Assembly (NCBI GenBank): GCA_038107835.1
Contig: JAYNHH010000003.1
Location: 48,439-112,438, forward strand
Origin: MED-G116 sp038107835
Lineage (GTDB): Bacteria; Pseudomonadota; Alphaproteobacteria; Puniceispirillales; Puniceispirillaceae
Length of the DNA: 64,000 nucleotides
Direction: 5' to 3'
Below, piece after piece: positions 35,911 to 44,542 of the stretch. The notes below the pieces were generated by a model that had not been told where the DNA came from, did not search any database, and was given only the letters and a program-made list of their open reading frames with translations. Position 1 is the stretch's first letter. Each line of letters begins with the position of its first letter. A program made the position numbers and the translations under genes.

Positions 35911-36918
35911 ATGACTTTACGCGTTGCGATCAGTGGATTCGGCAGAATCGGCAGAATGACACTTCGCGCTCTCGAGGAACTGCAGCGCGACGACATGGAA
36001 ATTGTGCTGATCAACAGCCCAGGCGCCATCGAGACTTCTGCGCATCTCTATGAGTTCGACTCCGTGCATGGCCGGTCACGCGGCACGGTACGCCATGGCG
36101 CTGACTGGATGGATGTTGGCCGCGGCAAGATCCATATGAGCCGCGAGCGCAATCCAGCCGATATTCCCCATGCCGATCATGGAATCGACATTGTCCTTGA
36201 ATGTTCTGGCAAGTTCAATGAGCGCGAAAAATGCCTCGCGCATCTGGATGCAGGAGCCAAACGCGTTCTCGTCTCAGCACCCTGCAAGGACGCGGACGCG
36301 ACAATCGTTTATGGCGTCAACCATCATCAGATTACATCCGAAATGCGGGTCATCTCCAACGCATCATGCACGACAAACTGTCTGGCACCCGTCGCCATGG
36401 TAATGGCCGAATCGGTTGGCATTGAGGCTGGTTACATGACAACCATCCATGCCTATACCGGCGATCAGCCGACGCTTGACTCGAGCCATAAGGATCTGCG
36501 CCGTGCACGCGCCGCCGCGATGTCAATGATTCCAACCTCAACCGGTGCAGCCCGCTCGGTTGGCGATGTTCTACCCGCATTGAAGGGCAAAATGAACGGG
36601 TCGGCGATCCGCGTGCCGACAGCCAATGTCTCGGTAATCGATTTTGGTTTTACGTCGAAACGCGACACCAGCACGGATGAGATCAACGCGCTCTTGGATG
36701 ACGCAGCTGATAACGCACTCAACGGGGTGTTATCGGTGAACAACCTGCCGCTGGTTTCGATTGATTTCAACCATGATCCCCATTCGTCAATCGCTGATCT
36801 GACACAGACACATGTGATGAACAAACGACTGGTACGGTTGCTTGCCTGGTATGACAATGAATGGGGCTTTTCCTGCCGCATGCTGGACAACGCCGCCGAA
36901 ATCGGCAAAACACTCTGA
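35911..36918 (+). CDS. gap: Glyceraldehyde-3-phosphate dehydrogenase, NADP-type signature
   Basis: 335 residues, type I GAPDH. Rossmann GFGRIGR (10-16), catalytic SNASCTTNC with Cys153, His180, and YDNEWGFS near the end. Two specificity points differ from NAD enzymes: the Asp after the second strand (NDL in NAD enzymes) is Ser36 (INSPG), and the Leu-Pro pair before HKDLRR is Ser191-Ser192. Both changes are typical of NADP-using GapB enzymes, so a gluconeogenic or NADPH-forming role is plausible. 51 bp after tkt. The pgk gene that often follows is absent. Confidence 0.93.
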   Translation: MTLRVAISGFGRIGRMTLRALEELQRDDMEIVLINSPGAIETSAHLYEFDSVHGRSRGTVRHGADWMDVGRGKIHMSRERNPADIPHADHGIDIVLECSGKFNEREKCLAHLDAGAKRVLVSAPCKDADATIVYGVNHHQITSEMRVISNASCTTNCLAPVAMVMAESVGIEAGYMTTIHAYTGDQPTLDSSHKDLRRARAAAMSMIPTSTGAARSVGDVLPALKGKMNGSAIRVPTANVSVIDFGFTSKRDTSTDEINALLDDAADNALNGVLSVNNLPLVSIDFNHDPHSSIADLTQTHVMNKRLVRLLAWYDNEWGFSCRMLDNAAEIGKTL

Positions 36919-36958
36919 TCGCTGCGCACCCTCGAGAGCAAGTAAAAAGGACAGGCAG

Positions 36959-37525
36959 ATGAAACTCAACGGAAACGCCGTCAAACCCGGTAATGTGATT
37001 GAACATAATGGCCGACTGTGGGCCGCAGTCAAAGTCTCGCATGTTAAGCCCGGAAAAGGCGGGGCATTTGCCCAGATCGAGCTGCGCGACATCCGCGATG
37101 GCACCAAGCTGAATGAGCGTTTCCGCTCCTCCGAGACTGTTGAGCGCGTGATCCTCGACGAAATCGGCTGCACCTTCCTATATGAGGATGGTGAAACTCT
37201 GGTATTCATGCACCCCGAAACATTCGAACAGATCAGCATCCCGGCAGATATGGTTGGCGAGCGCGCCGCATTCTTGCAGGATGGCATGACCGTGACGATG
37301 TCCAGCCACGAAGGTGAGCCGATCTCAGTTGAACTGCCCGATACGGTGGTGATGGAGGTTGTCGAGGCAGATGCCGTGGTCAAGGGACAGACAGCATCCT
37401 CTTCCTACAAGCCGGCTGTGCTGGAAAATGGTGTCCGGGTGATGGTGCCACCGCATATCGAGACTGGCACTCGGATTGTCGTCCGCCCCGAGGACAACAG
37501 CTATGTTGAACGGGCGAAAGGCTGA
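36959..37525 (+). CDS. efp: Elongation factor P
   Basis: 188 residues, three beta-barrel domains. The tip loop KPGKGGAF carries Lys33, the residue that other proteobacteria modify by beta-lysylation to rescue ribosomes stalled at polyproline. The C-terminal part has LPDTVVMEVVEAD and GTRIVVRPEDNSYVERAKG. AAGGA lies 8 nt upstream of the start, 40 bp after gap. The modifying enzymes are not in the window. Confidence 0.96.
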   Translation: MKLNGNAVKPGNVIEHNGRLWAAVKVSHVKPGKGGAFAQIELRDIRDGTKLNERFRSSETVERVILDEIGCTFLYEDGETLVFMHPETFEQISIPADMVGERAAFLQDGMTVTMSSHEGEPISVELPDTVVMEVVEADAVVKGQTASSSYKPAVLENGVRVMVPPHIETGTRIVVRPEDNSYVERAKG

Positions 37526-37625
37526 CGCCAGCCACCCTGCTTGACATCACCACGTCAGCCCGCGATAACGCAGGCCATACAGCCGCAACCCTGCTGCGCT
37601 CACTTTTCTCAGAGGTTCCCGCCCC

Positions 37626-38441
37626 ATGGCCACCCAATCCGCGCTTATCAATGTCATGCAAAAGGCGTCCATCGCCGCCAGCCGCGGGATGCTGAAGGAT
37701 TTTGGTGAAGTCGAGAATCTGCAGGTCAGCCGGAAGGGTCCGGCCGATTTTGTCAGCCGCGCCGACACCAATGCAGAGCGCACCATCCGCCGCGAACTGG
37801 AGAAGGCCCGCCCAGATTGGGGCTTCCTGCTCGAGGAAGGCGGCATAGTGGCCGGCAAAGACCCGGACGCCCCCATCTGGGCTGTTGACCCGCTGGACGG
37901 CACGACCAATTTCCTGCATGGCATTCCGCAGTTCGCCATCTCCATTGCCGTTCTGGAAACGGGTCCATCCGGCGCCAGCAGCATTACCGCCGGAACCGTC
38001 TTTGACCCAGCGCGCAACGAGTTTTTCTTCGCCGAAAAGGGCAAGGGCGCTTTTTTCAACGAACGTCGACTGCGGGTCTCTGGCCGGCGTCACATGGCGG
38101 ACTCGTTGTTTTCCACCGGCATTCCCTTTCTTGGCCGCGGTGATGCGGATGACCATGCACGCTTCCTGCGCGAACTTGGCAATGTCATGGCAGTCAGCTC
38201 AGGTATCCGTCGGGCCGGAGCGGCAGCGCTGGACCTCGCCTGGGTTGCGGCGGGCCGCTATGACGGGTTCTGGGAACGCGGTCTGTCAAAATGGGATATG
38301 GCCGCTGGCATTCTGCTGGTTCGCGAGGCAGGCGGCTTCGTCTCCGATTTTGCGTCACGCGACAAGGCACTCGAAAGTGGCGACATTGTTGCCGCCAACC
38401 CGACCATCCATGCCGAGCTTCTGAAAACCCTGCGTAAATAG
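37626..38441 (+). CDS. suhB: Inositol-1-monophosphatase family protein SuhB
   Basis: 271 residues. Metal-binding residues are in LLEEGG (about 68-73) and WAVDPLDGTTNFLHG (85-99), with the distal SKWDMAAGILLVREAGGFVSD. The family dephosphorylates inositol monophosphate and, in E. coli, SuhB also acts in rRNA antitermination. It follows efp, a usual alphaproteobacterial neighbour. Confidence 0.93.
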   Translation: MATQSALINVMQKASIAASRGMLKDFGEVENLQVSRKGPADFVSRADTNAERTIRRELEKARPDWGFLLEEGGIVAGKDPDAPIWAVDPLDGTTNFLHGIPQFAISIAVLETGPSGASSITAGTVFDPARNEFFFAEKGKGAFFNERRLRVSGRRHMADSLFSTGIPFLGRGDADDHARFLRELGNVMAVSSGIRRAGAAALDLAWVAAGRYDGFWERGLSKWDMAAGILLVREAGGFVSDFASRDKALESGDIVAANPTIHAELLKTLRK

Positions 38442-38739
38442 GATGGCAGCGACACAATCTCACCGGTCCAGATAATCAACAGCCGCCTATACGGCGTGGG
38501 GTGGTGGCATCAGTTTCCTCAGTGCTGGGCTCATCATCCAGAACCTCAGGGGCTATCCAGCCATATTCAGGGATGACCGGGATAACTCCAGCCATCTGTG
38601 TTTCCCGGTACAAACATACGGCGCGGCAGTTTTCAACGCCGTTTTGTCTGCTGGCAGATGATTGACCCAGGCCTCCTTGCAGCGACAAGGTCCCCACGAT
38701 GTCGAAAATCAACTGATCACATCCACCCGTCCCTGCACC

Positions 38740-38753
38740 GGGTGAATTCACCC
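38740..38753. promoter_or_regulatory. 14-bp palindrome, possible operator
   Basis: GGGTGAATTCACCC is perfectly self-complementary and sits 41 bp before the -35 box of the MotA-like gene, a fitting place for a regulator site. No binding protein is suggested by the sequence. Confidence 0.35.
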
Positions 38754-38794
38754 TTTGCCAGCGGCCATATTCCTGCCATTCTTCTGGAGATAAT

Positions 38795-38823
38795 TTGACA
38801 CACGCCCATTCACAGGGTCGAAT
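38795..38823 (+). promoter_or_regulatory. Promoter of the MotA/OmpA-like pair
   Basis: Consensus TTGACA (38795-38800), 17-nt spacer, TCGAAT (38818-38823). An AAGGAG follows in the short leader before the ATG at 38846. This marks the pair as a unit separate from suhB. Confidence 0.65.
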
Positions 38824-38845
38824 GTGTAAAGGAGCCTGGTAGATT

Positions 38846-39919
38846 ATGACCGACCCCCGCCGTTACCTCATCCGAATGATCATCTTTCTGGCTATTGTTG
38901 CCAGTATTGCCGCCCTGCTCTGGGTGCCGTTGCATGGTGCCTTCATGGGCAACCCCGCGCTGAACGGCGTCATTCTCGGTGCCCTGCTTCTTGGCATCAT
39001 CTATGTCATTCGCCAGACCCTGCGCCTCTCACCAGAACAGCGCTGGCTGGTCGGCGTGCAGAAGAACGGCAAACTAAAACAACCAAACGCCAAGCCGGTA
39101 CTGCTGGCAACCGTCTATGCCATGCTGGCCGACCAGAATCAGGGGGAACATCTGTCGGCGCTGTCGCTGCGGTCGGTGCTGGATGGCGTTGCCGCCCGGC
39201 TGGATGAAGGCCGCGAGATTTCACGCTACATGATTGGCCTGCTTGTTTTCCTTGGCCTGCTTGGCACGTTCTGGGGGCTGTTGCAGACCATCAGCGCCGT
39301 TGGTTTGGTGGTTGGGTCACTCGACGCCGACAGCAACAATTTCAGCACGATGATGTCGCAGCTTCGCAATGGGCTGGACGCACCCCTGTCAGGTATGGCG
39401 ACGGCTTTTTCGTCCTCGCTGTTCGGACTGGCCGGCTCGCTGGTACTCGGCTTTCTCGATCTGCAACTGGGTCAGGCGATGGGGCGGTTCTTCAACGAGC
39501 TTGAAGACTGGCTGTCTGCTTTCGCCAAGTTCAATGAGGGCGGTGCAAGGACCGATAGCGTCAGCAGTGGCGCGCTGGCCTCAGGAATGAGCGAGGAGGC
39601 CGCACGCGCGCTGCTGTCACTCTCGCACTCGATTGCGGCTGGTGAAGACTCACGCGCCCAGACGCTGGCACAGATGAACAGCATGAACACTGCGCTTGCC
39701 AGTCTGAATGAAGCAATGGCGGATGACCGTCGCCTGCGAGACCAATTGGCGCAGCTCAATGCAAACATTCTCCAGCTTTCAGCAGACCTGCAGCGCGACC
39801 GCACACAACAAACCAGCATCGTTGCAAGTGAACTGCGGGCTCTTTCATCATCGATCGCCAAGCTGATCAGCGAGAAATCTGCACCGCGGCCGGTGCCACG
39901 CGCATCAAAGGACTCCTGA
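38846..39919 (+). CDS. MotA/TolQ/ExbB-family inner-membrane motor subunit
   Basis: 357 residues. Two N-terminal membrane helices (about 8-30, 38-58), a cytoplasmic stretch, then the family core: helices at about 128-152 (FLGLLGTFWGLLQTISAVG) and 178-205 (GMATAFSSSLFGLAGSLVLGF). After these runs a long C-terminal cytoplasmic tail (about 240-345) predicted to be helical, unlike TolQ. The tail and the OmpA-type partner recall MotA and ZorA stators. Not near flagellar genes, so a flagellar role is not indicated. It ends 3 bp before its partner. Function unknown; an ion-driven envelope machine is inferred. Confidence 0.8.
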   Translation: MTDPRRYLIRMIIFLAIVASIAALLWVPLHGAFMGNPALNGVILGALLLGIIYVIRQTLRLSPEQRWLVGVQKNGKLKQPNAKPVLLATVYAMLADQNQGEHLSALSLRSVLDGVAARLDEGREISRYMIGLLVFLGLLGTFWGLLQTISAVGLVVGSLDADSNNFSTMMSQLRNGLDAPLSGMATAFSSSLFGLAGSLVLGFLDLQLGQAMGRFFNELEDWLSAFAKFNEGGARTDSVSSGALASGMSEEAARALLSLSHSIAAGEDSRAQTLAQMNSMNTALASLNEAMADDRRLRDQLAQLNANILQLSADLQRDRTQQTSIVASELRALSSSIAKLISEKSAPRPVPRASKDS

Positions 39920-39922
39920 TCG

Positions 39923-41176
39923 ATGGCACTGGCACGCCTTGGCAGTAACCGCCGCAGTGAGAGCTATACCTGGCCAGGATTTGTGGATGCGCTGGCCACG
40001 CTGCTGATGGTCATCATATTTGTTCTGATGGTCTTTGTGCTGATCCAGGTCAATCTCGCCTACCGTGTTTCTGGGCAGGATGCGACGCTTGGCGAAATGC
40101 GCCAGCAGCTTGTCAGCCTGACAGAACTGCTCAACCTCGAACGAAAAGCCAGTTCTGATCTTGCCGCCGATCTGGCGCGCATTTCCAGCGAGCTTGAGGT
40201 CACTATGGCGGACCGTGACGATATTCTGGCTCAGTTGGCGGGTGCCACAGAGGCGCTGGCTGCCAGCACTGAGGAAAATGCAGCGCTGAGCAAAGAGCAG
40301 GAAGCCACATTGGCAGCGCTGGAAGCCGCAAGGTTGCGTCTTGACGAACGGCTGGCAGCACTGAATGCGGCTGAGCAAAGTCTTGTCGAGGCCAACACCA
40401 AACTTGCTGCTTCCGAGACCAGCCTCGCGTCAACCGAGTCAAGCCTGGCAGCAGCGCTGGAAAAACTGGCACAGGCACAGCAGGACAGCGACAGGGCAAA
40501 TCGACAGGTCGACAGCCTTGCCGCCGAGAACGCCGCCTCACGGGCAGAGATCCTGCAAATGACAAAAGCGACAACAGCGTTGCGGCAGCGGATTGAGGAA
40601 TTGACAGTATTGCTTGGCGATCTCGAAGTGCAGGCGGCGCGCGACAAGGTGGCAATCGCCAGTCTTGGAAAATCACTGAACAACGCACTGGCCAACAGGG
40701 TGCAGGAGTTGCAGCGTTTCCGCTCAGAATTCTTTGGGCGTCTGCGCGAGGTGTTGAGCGGGCGTGATGAGGTGCAAATCGTTGGTGATCGTTTTGTCTT
40801 CCAGTCAGAAGTGCTGTTCAATCAGGGCCAGGCCAGCATCGGTAACAGCGGTGAGGAGCAGCTGCAGAAACTGGCCCTTACTCTGGCCGATATTGCCACC
40901 AAGATCCCTGATGACATTAACTGGGTCCTGCAAGTGGAAGGACACACCGACGATATTCCAGTTCGCGCCGGTCGGTTTGCCGATAATTGGGATCTCTCGA
41001 CCGAGCGGGCGCTGTCTGTTGTTCGCTTCCTGGCAGCTCAGGGATTGCCTGCGAACAGGCTGGCAGCGACAGGCTATGGCGAGTTTCAACCGCTTGATCC
41101 CAGTGACAACGACGAGGCACGGCGGCGCAACAGGCGTATTGAGCTGAAAATCACACAACGCGTCGCTTCGCAGTAA
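39923..41176 (+). CDS. MotB/OmpA-like peptidoglycan-binding motor partner
   Basis: 417 residues. A single membrane helix at about 20-45 contains Asp22 at its start (PGFVDALATLLMVIIFVLMV), matching the ion-carrying Asp of MotB and ExbD. Then a long Ala/Leu/Glu-rich coiled coil (about 55-265) and a C-terminal OmpA domain (about 285-410) with VLQVEGHTDDIPV, NWDLSTERALSVVRFLA and RRRNRRIEL. The protein could reach the cell wall while coupled to the channel subunit encoded 3 bp upstream. Confidence 0.85.
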   Translation: MALARLGSNRRSESYTWPGFVDALATLLMVIIFVLMVFVLIQVNLAYRVSGQDATLGEMRQQLVSLTELLNLERKASSDLAADLARISSELEVTMADRDDILAQLAGATEALAASTEENAALSKEQEATLAALEAARLRLDERLAALNAAEQSLVEANTKLAASETSLASTESSLAAALEKLAQAQQDSDRANRQVDSLAAENAASRAEILQMTKATTALRQRIEELTVLLGDLEVQAARDKVAIASLGKSLNNALANRVQELQRFRSEFFGRLREVLSGRDEVQIVGDRFVFQSEVLFNQGQASIGNSGEEQLQKLALTLADIATKIPDDINWVLQVEGHTDDIPVRAGRFADNWDLSTERALSVVRFLAAQGLPANRLAATGYGEFQPLDPSDNDEARRRNRRIELKITQRVASQ

Positions 41177-41292
41177 CGGACATCATTTAGCCGCAACATG
41201 ACAAACGAATGGCGATCAAGCGAAGGACCTCGCAATCATGTCATTTGGCGTTAGGTCTTTATTAACACCCTTTCGCATAATCCTTTCTGTTT

Positions 41293-42210
41293 ATGTCTTC
41301 TGCCAGATACACAATGATTCTCCTACTGCCATTACTTTGCGTGGCAACCACAACGGAAACTGTGGCCTGCGAGCCAAACCGGCAAGATAAGAAGGCACAG
41401 CCCTGCTGGATTGATCAGCCCGATCTGCTCTACAGTTGGCTTCTCGACATACCGTTGCGCGAACCGGAAATCACAGATCAGCTACCAAGATATACTCCAA
41501 AAATTCAATTGCCCCCAGAACCAGTGATCGTCCAGTTGCCCGAACCACCTGCCACGGATCACAAACCGGCAATCACTCCACAAAATAGTGAGCCTGCAAA
41601 TCCCGGGAAAAGGACACTACCGCGACTATGGCTCCAAATCGATGCCGACCTGATCGATATGAATGAAGCAGACCTCATCATCACGCAGATTGCACAAGCA
41701 CAGAAACCAAACCTGTTAAAAGGTGGCACTGGCTGGCAGCTGCTTCATACTGCTGGGACAGATTGGGCAACCCGCCATCGAACAATCTGGGAAATGCCCC
41801 TGACCCCAACAGAAATATCATCAGCCTTTCAAGGTCAGATCGACATCGAGATGCAATGTCTGTGTGCGCCCCATTCAGCACCACAGATGTTTTCTGGTGC
41901 AGGAACCATGTGGTTCTCACCTGCCTTTCAGGAGGGTGGAATCAGTGATATCAGACTTCACTCAGGCACCGGCACACAGATGAACGGCGAAATGACCTTT
42001 TTGACAGATGAGGCACACACTGGCCTATTCCTAGACCGCGAGGCATTTTTGTCGTTTGAACGGGGTGATGATCTGGAAAGCTGGCAGGCCAGCATCGCCT
42101 TCCTGTTTCAGGATCATGACAGTATCACCACTGTCAACGGTGCCTTTACCGGCATCAGGGAAAATGAGGCGGCGGCGCTTATCGGCTATTTTTTCTCTGA
42201 CCCCGAATAG
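41293..42210 (+). CDS. Hypothetical exported protein
   Basis: 305 residues, not recognised. An N-terminal signal peptide (MILLLPLLCVATTTETVA, then CEP) leads to a Pro-rich segment (about 60-108) and a C-terminal domain that looks all-beta. The end, NGAFTGIRENEAAALIGYFF, is reminiscent of the closing strand of TbpB/lipocalin-like barrels; this is only a resemblance. Four Cys pairs up as QPC and QCLC. There is no ribosome site before the ATG, but CATAAT lies 12 bp upstream, so it may be leaderless. Its last 25 bp overlap the convergent ABC gene. It could be an accessory of the motor pair (inference from position). Confidence 0.65.
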   Translation: MSSARYTMILLLPLLCVATTTETVACEPNRQDKKAQPCWIDQPDLLYSWLLDIPLREPEITDQLPRYTPKIQLPPEPVIVQLPEPPATDHKPAITPQNSEPANPGKRTLPRLWLQIDADLIDMNEADLIITQIAQAQKPNLLKGGTGWQLLHTAGTDWATRHRTIWEMPLTPTEISSAFQGQIDIEMQCLCAPHSAPQMFSGAGTMWFSPAFQEGGISDIRLHSGTGTQMNGEMTFLTDEAHTGLFLDREAFLSFERGDDLESWQASIAFLFQDHDSITTVNGAFTGIRENEAAALIGYFFSDPE

Positions 42211-44003
42211 ACCTTACCATCTGGAACGGAGAATTGCAGGTCGGCGAGGTTGCGATATAGGGGCGATTCATGCATCAGTTCCTCATGTGTCCCACTGGCG
42301 GTGATTTCACCCTGCTCGAGTAGCAGAATGCGGTCTGCCCTGATGACCGTGGCCAGGCGATGCGCAATCACAATCGTTGTCCTGTCGCGCATCAGATTTT
42401 CCAGCGCGCCCTGAACAGCTGCCTCTGACTGGGCGTCAAGCGCACTCGTCGCCTCGTCAAGAAGCAGCAAACGTGGGTTGCGCAAAATCGCCCTTGCGAT
42501 GGCAATGCGTTGCCGCTGGCCACCTGACAGCCGAACCCCTTTTTCACCAACTGGCGTGTCATAACCCTGGCTGAGCGCAATGATGAATTCATGCGCTTCT
42601 GCCTGTTTTGCCGCGCTGATAATATCATCGACTGACGCATCTGGCCGCCCAAAGGCCAGATTTTCCCGAATCGTCGCCGAAAACAGCGCAGGTTCCTGCG
42701 GGACGAGGCCGATATGCCCGCGTAGATCGGCCAGCGCAAGATCACGCAGATCGGCACCACCAACGCGAATGATGCCATCATCCGGGTCATAGAAGCGCAG
42801 GAGCAGATGAAACAGGGTTGATTTGCCAGCACCGCTGGGGCCGACCAGAGCAATTCGCTGCCCCACCTCAACGGTAAAATCCACACCCCGGACCGCTGGC
42901 CTCTCGGCACCAGCAGGGTAGGCAAAGCTGACATTCTCAAAGCTGCAGGCGCTGTCCCCTTCACCAGTCAACCTTTTGGGCATTGCCAGTTCGTCCAAAG
43001 TCTCGTCTGTGGCAAGGAGCTGGGCGATGCGATCTGCCGCACCAGCCGCCCGTTGCAAATCACCTGCCAGCTCCGACAGGAAACCGGTCGAGCTTGCCAC
43101 CAGAAAGGCGTAGAAAATGAATGATGACAAATCGCCAGCACTGATCCGTCCCGCGAGAAGGTCTTGGCCACCAATCCATAGAATGACCGAAATGCCGGCA
43201 AAAACCATAAAAATCAGGATGCCACTAAGCCAACCGCGAAGGCGCACCCGCGATAGAGCGGCCGCCAGACTCTCATCGACGGAACTCTCAAAATGCTTTC
43301 GAACATAATCCTCACGCCCGAACGACTGGACAGTGCGGATGGCGCTTACTGTTTCCTCGGCCTGCACCGCGACATCAGCAAGCCGATCCTGTGCAAGGCG
43401 CGATGCGGTCCGCAGCCGTCGGCCGATGAAAATCAACGGGACGACAACGACCGGCACAACAACAAGCACAACCAGCGACATCTTCGGGCTGGACAGCACC
43501 ACCATAACCAGCCCACCAATGAGAAGAATGACATTGCGCGCTGCCATCGACAGGGTCGAGGTCATCACCGTCTGGACAATCGCCGTATCGGTTGTGATTC
43601 GCGCCAGAACATCTCCTGTCCGGGCTGTTTCGAACCAACCCGCCGACAGTTTGAGCAAATGCGCAAACACGGCGCGCCGAACATCGGCCAGCACCATTTC
43701 GCCAATCTGATTGACCAGAGTCGTTCGCAGAAAGCTGCCAATGGCAAGCAGCAGGGCAATCACCGCAGTTCCCAGAACAGCCCGGTCAAGCAGTGCCGGG
43801 TCCTGCTTGCCAAGCCCCTGATCAACGAGATAGGCAAGGCCGCGGCCCATCGTCAGAAGAGCCCCTGCAACCAGAAACAATGAGAGAACAGCGCCCGCGA
43901 TCCGCAGACGGTAAGGCCACAGAAACGGCCAGAACACAGCCATCAGCTGTCTGCCGGTCAGGGTTGTCTGCTGTACCGGCGCGCTATGCGGGTCACGCTG
44001 CAT
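42186..44003 (-). CDS. ABC exporter, fused membrane and ATPase domains (MsbA-like)
   Basis: 605 residues from the ATG at 44003. Six membrane helices occupy about 25-310; the ATPase domain has Walker A GPSGAGKST, signature LSGGQRQRIAIARA, and LLLDEATSALD followed by the switch His in IAHRLAT. One polypeptide carrying both domains forms a homodimeric exporter. The sequence resembles the MsbA/multidrug half-transporters; substrate cannot be told. Transcribed alone, convergent with the hypothetical exported protein and divergent from rpmE. Confidence 0.9.
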   Translation of the reverse strand: MQRDPHSAPVQQTTLTGRQLMAVFWPFLWPYRLRIAGAVLSLFLVAGALLTMGRGLAYLVDQGLGKQDPALLDRAVLGTAVIALLLAIGSFLRTTLVNQIGEMVLADVRRAVFAHLLKLSAGWFETARTGDVLARITTDTAIVQTVMTSTLSMAARNVILLIGGLVMVVLSSPKMSLVVLVVVPVVVVPLIFIGRRLRTASRLAQDRLADVAVQAEETVSAIRTVQSFGREDYVRKHFESSVDESLAAALSRVRLRGWLSGILIFMVFAGISVILWIGGQDLLAGRISAGDLSSFIFYAFLVASSTGFLSELAGDLQRAAGAADRIAQLLATDETLDELAMPKRLTGEGDSACSFENVSFAYPAGAERPAVRGVDFTVEVGQRIALVGPSGAGKSTLFHLLLRFYDPDDGIIRVGGADLRDLALADLRGHIGLVPQEPALFSATIRENLAFGRPDASVDDIISAAKQAEAHEFIIALSQGYDTPVGEKGVRLSGGQRQRIAIARAILRNPRLLLLDEATSALDAQSEAAVQGALENLMRDRTTIVIAHRLATVIRADRILLLEQGEITASGTHEELMHESPLYRNLADLQFSVPDGKVYSGSEKK

Positions 44004-44244
44004 GATCAACTGCCATCCATTAACAAAAGGAAGCGGCGCATCGCCGCGGTGAAAAACGGGTACCAAACCGGCTTTGGGGCTTGCGTTGCCGTGCCGATGA
44101 CGATATACCACCGCATCTGCGCAATTGCCAGCGCCCATGGCCGATCAGATCGGCAGCGGCCGCGGGCGTAGACAGGATTGAGCCGCAAGGCACGGAACAG
44201 ATCATCTGCGGCAGATGCCGCAAGCGTGAAATCAGGAGAGCGCT

Positions 44245-44466
44245 ATGAAAAAGGACATTCATCCAGACTATCACGAAATCACATTGGTGATGACTGATGG
44301 CAGCGAGCGCAAGACCCGTTCAACATGGGGCAAGGAAGGCGATGCACTGAAACTCGACATCGACCCGAAAACGCACCCAGCGTGGACCGGCCAGCACCGC
44401 ATCGTAGATTCAGGCGGTCAGGTCGCCCGGTTCAACAAGCGCTTTGCAGGCCTAGGCATCAAGTAG
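44245..44466 (+). CDS. rpmE: 50S ribosomal protein bL31
   Basis: 73 residues opening MKKDIHPDYHEITLVMTDG, with HPAWTGQHRIVDSGGQVARFNKRF at the end. There are no cysteines, so this is the zinc-free form. AGGAG stands before the ATG. Followed at 20 bp by a strong terminator. Confidence 0.94.
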   Translation: MKKDIHPDYHEITLVMTDGSERKTRSTWGKEGDALKLDIDPKTHPAWTGQHRIVDSGGQVARFNKRFAGLGIK

Positions 44467-44486
44467 CCCACGCCGATAACAGATTC

Positions 44487-44515
44487 AAAAAGGCCGGTTC
44501 AATCCGGCCTTTTTT
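44487..44515. terminator. Bidirectional terminator between rpmE and ppdK
   Basis: AAAAAGGCCGG (44487-44497) pairs with CCGGCCTTTTT (44504-44514) around a 6-nt loop. A-run on one side and T-run on the other let it work in both directions for the convergent rpmE and ppdK. Confidence 0.88.
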
Positions 44516-44542
44516 GTCTGGAATTTGAGTCGCAGGCCTGGA

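Larger units (their letters stand above)
38442..38845. other. Intergenic region suhB to MotA-like gene
   Basis: 404 bp. It holds a 14-bp perfect palindrome at 38740-38753 and a good promoter at 38795-38823. A 39-codon frame on the minus strand (38476-38595, MAGVIPVIPEYGWIAPEVL...) has GGGAA before its ATG but no recognisable family, so I do not call it a gene. Confidence 0.5.

Noticed and set aside
37521..37559. GCTGACG...CGTCAGC inverted repeat over the efp stop codon
   Set aside because: Seven-base arms, a 25-nt loop and no T-run; likely chance and not a terminator.
38476..38751. 91-codon frame on the minus strand between suhB and the MotA-like gene
   Set aside because: Composition is not protein-like, no family resemblance, and it would run antisense to the region just before a good promoter. 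Only a 39-codon inner frame has a ribosome-site-like sequence.
38846..41176. Zorya-type defence system
   Set aside because: The channel and OmpA-like pair resembles ZorAB in layout, but no ZorC, ZorD or ZorE gene is adjacent and the neighbours are housekeeping genes.
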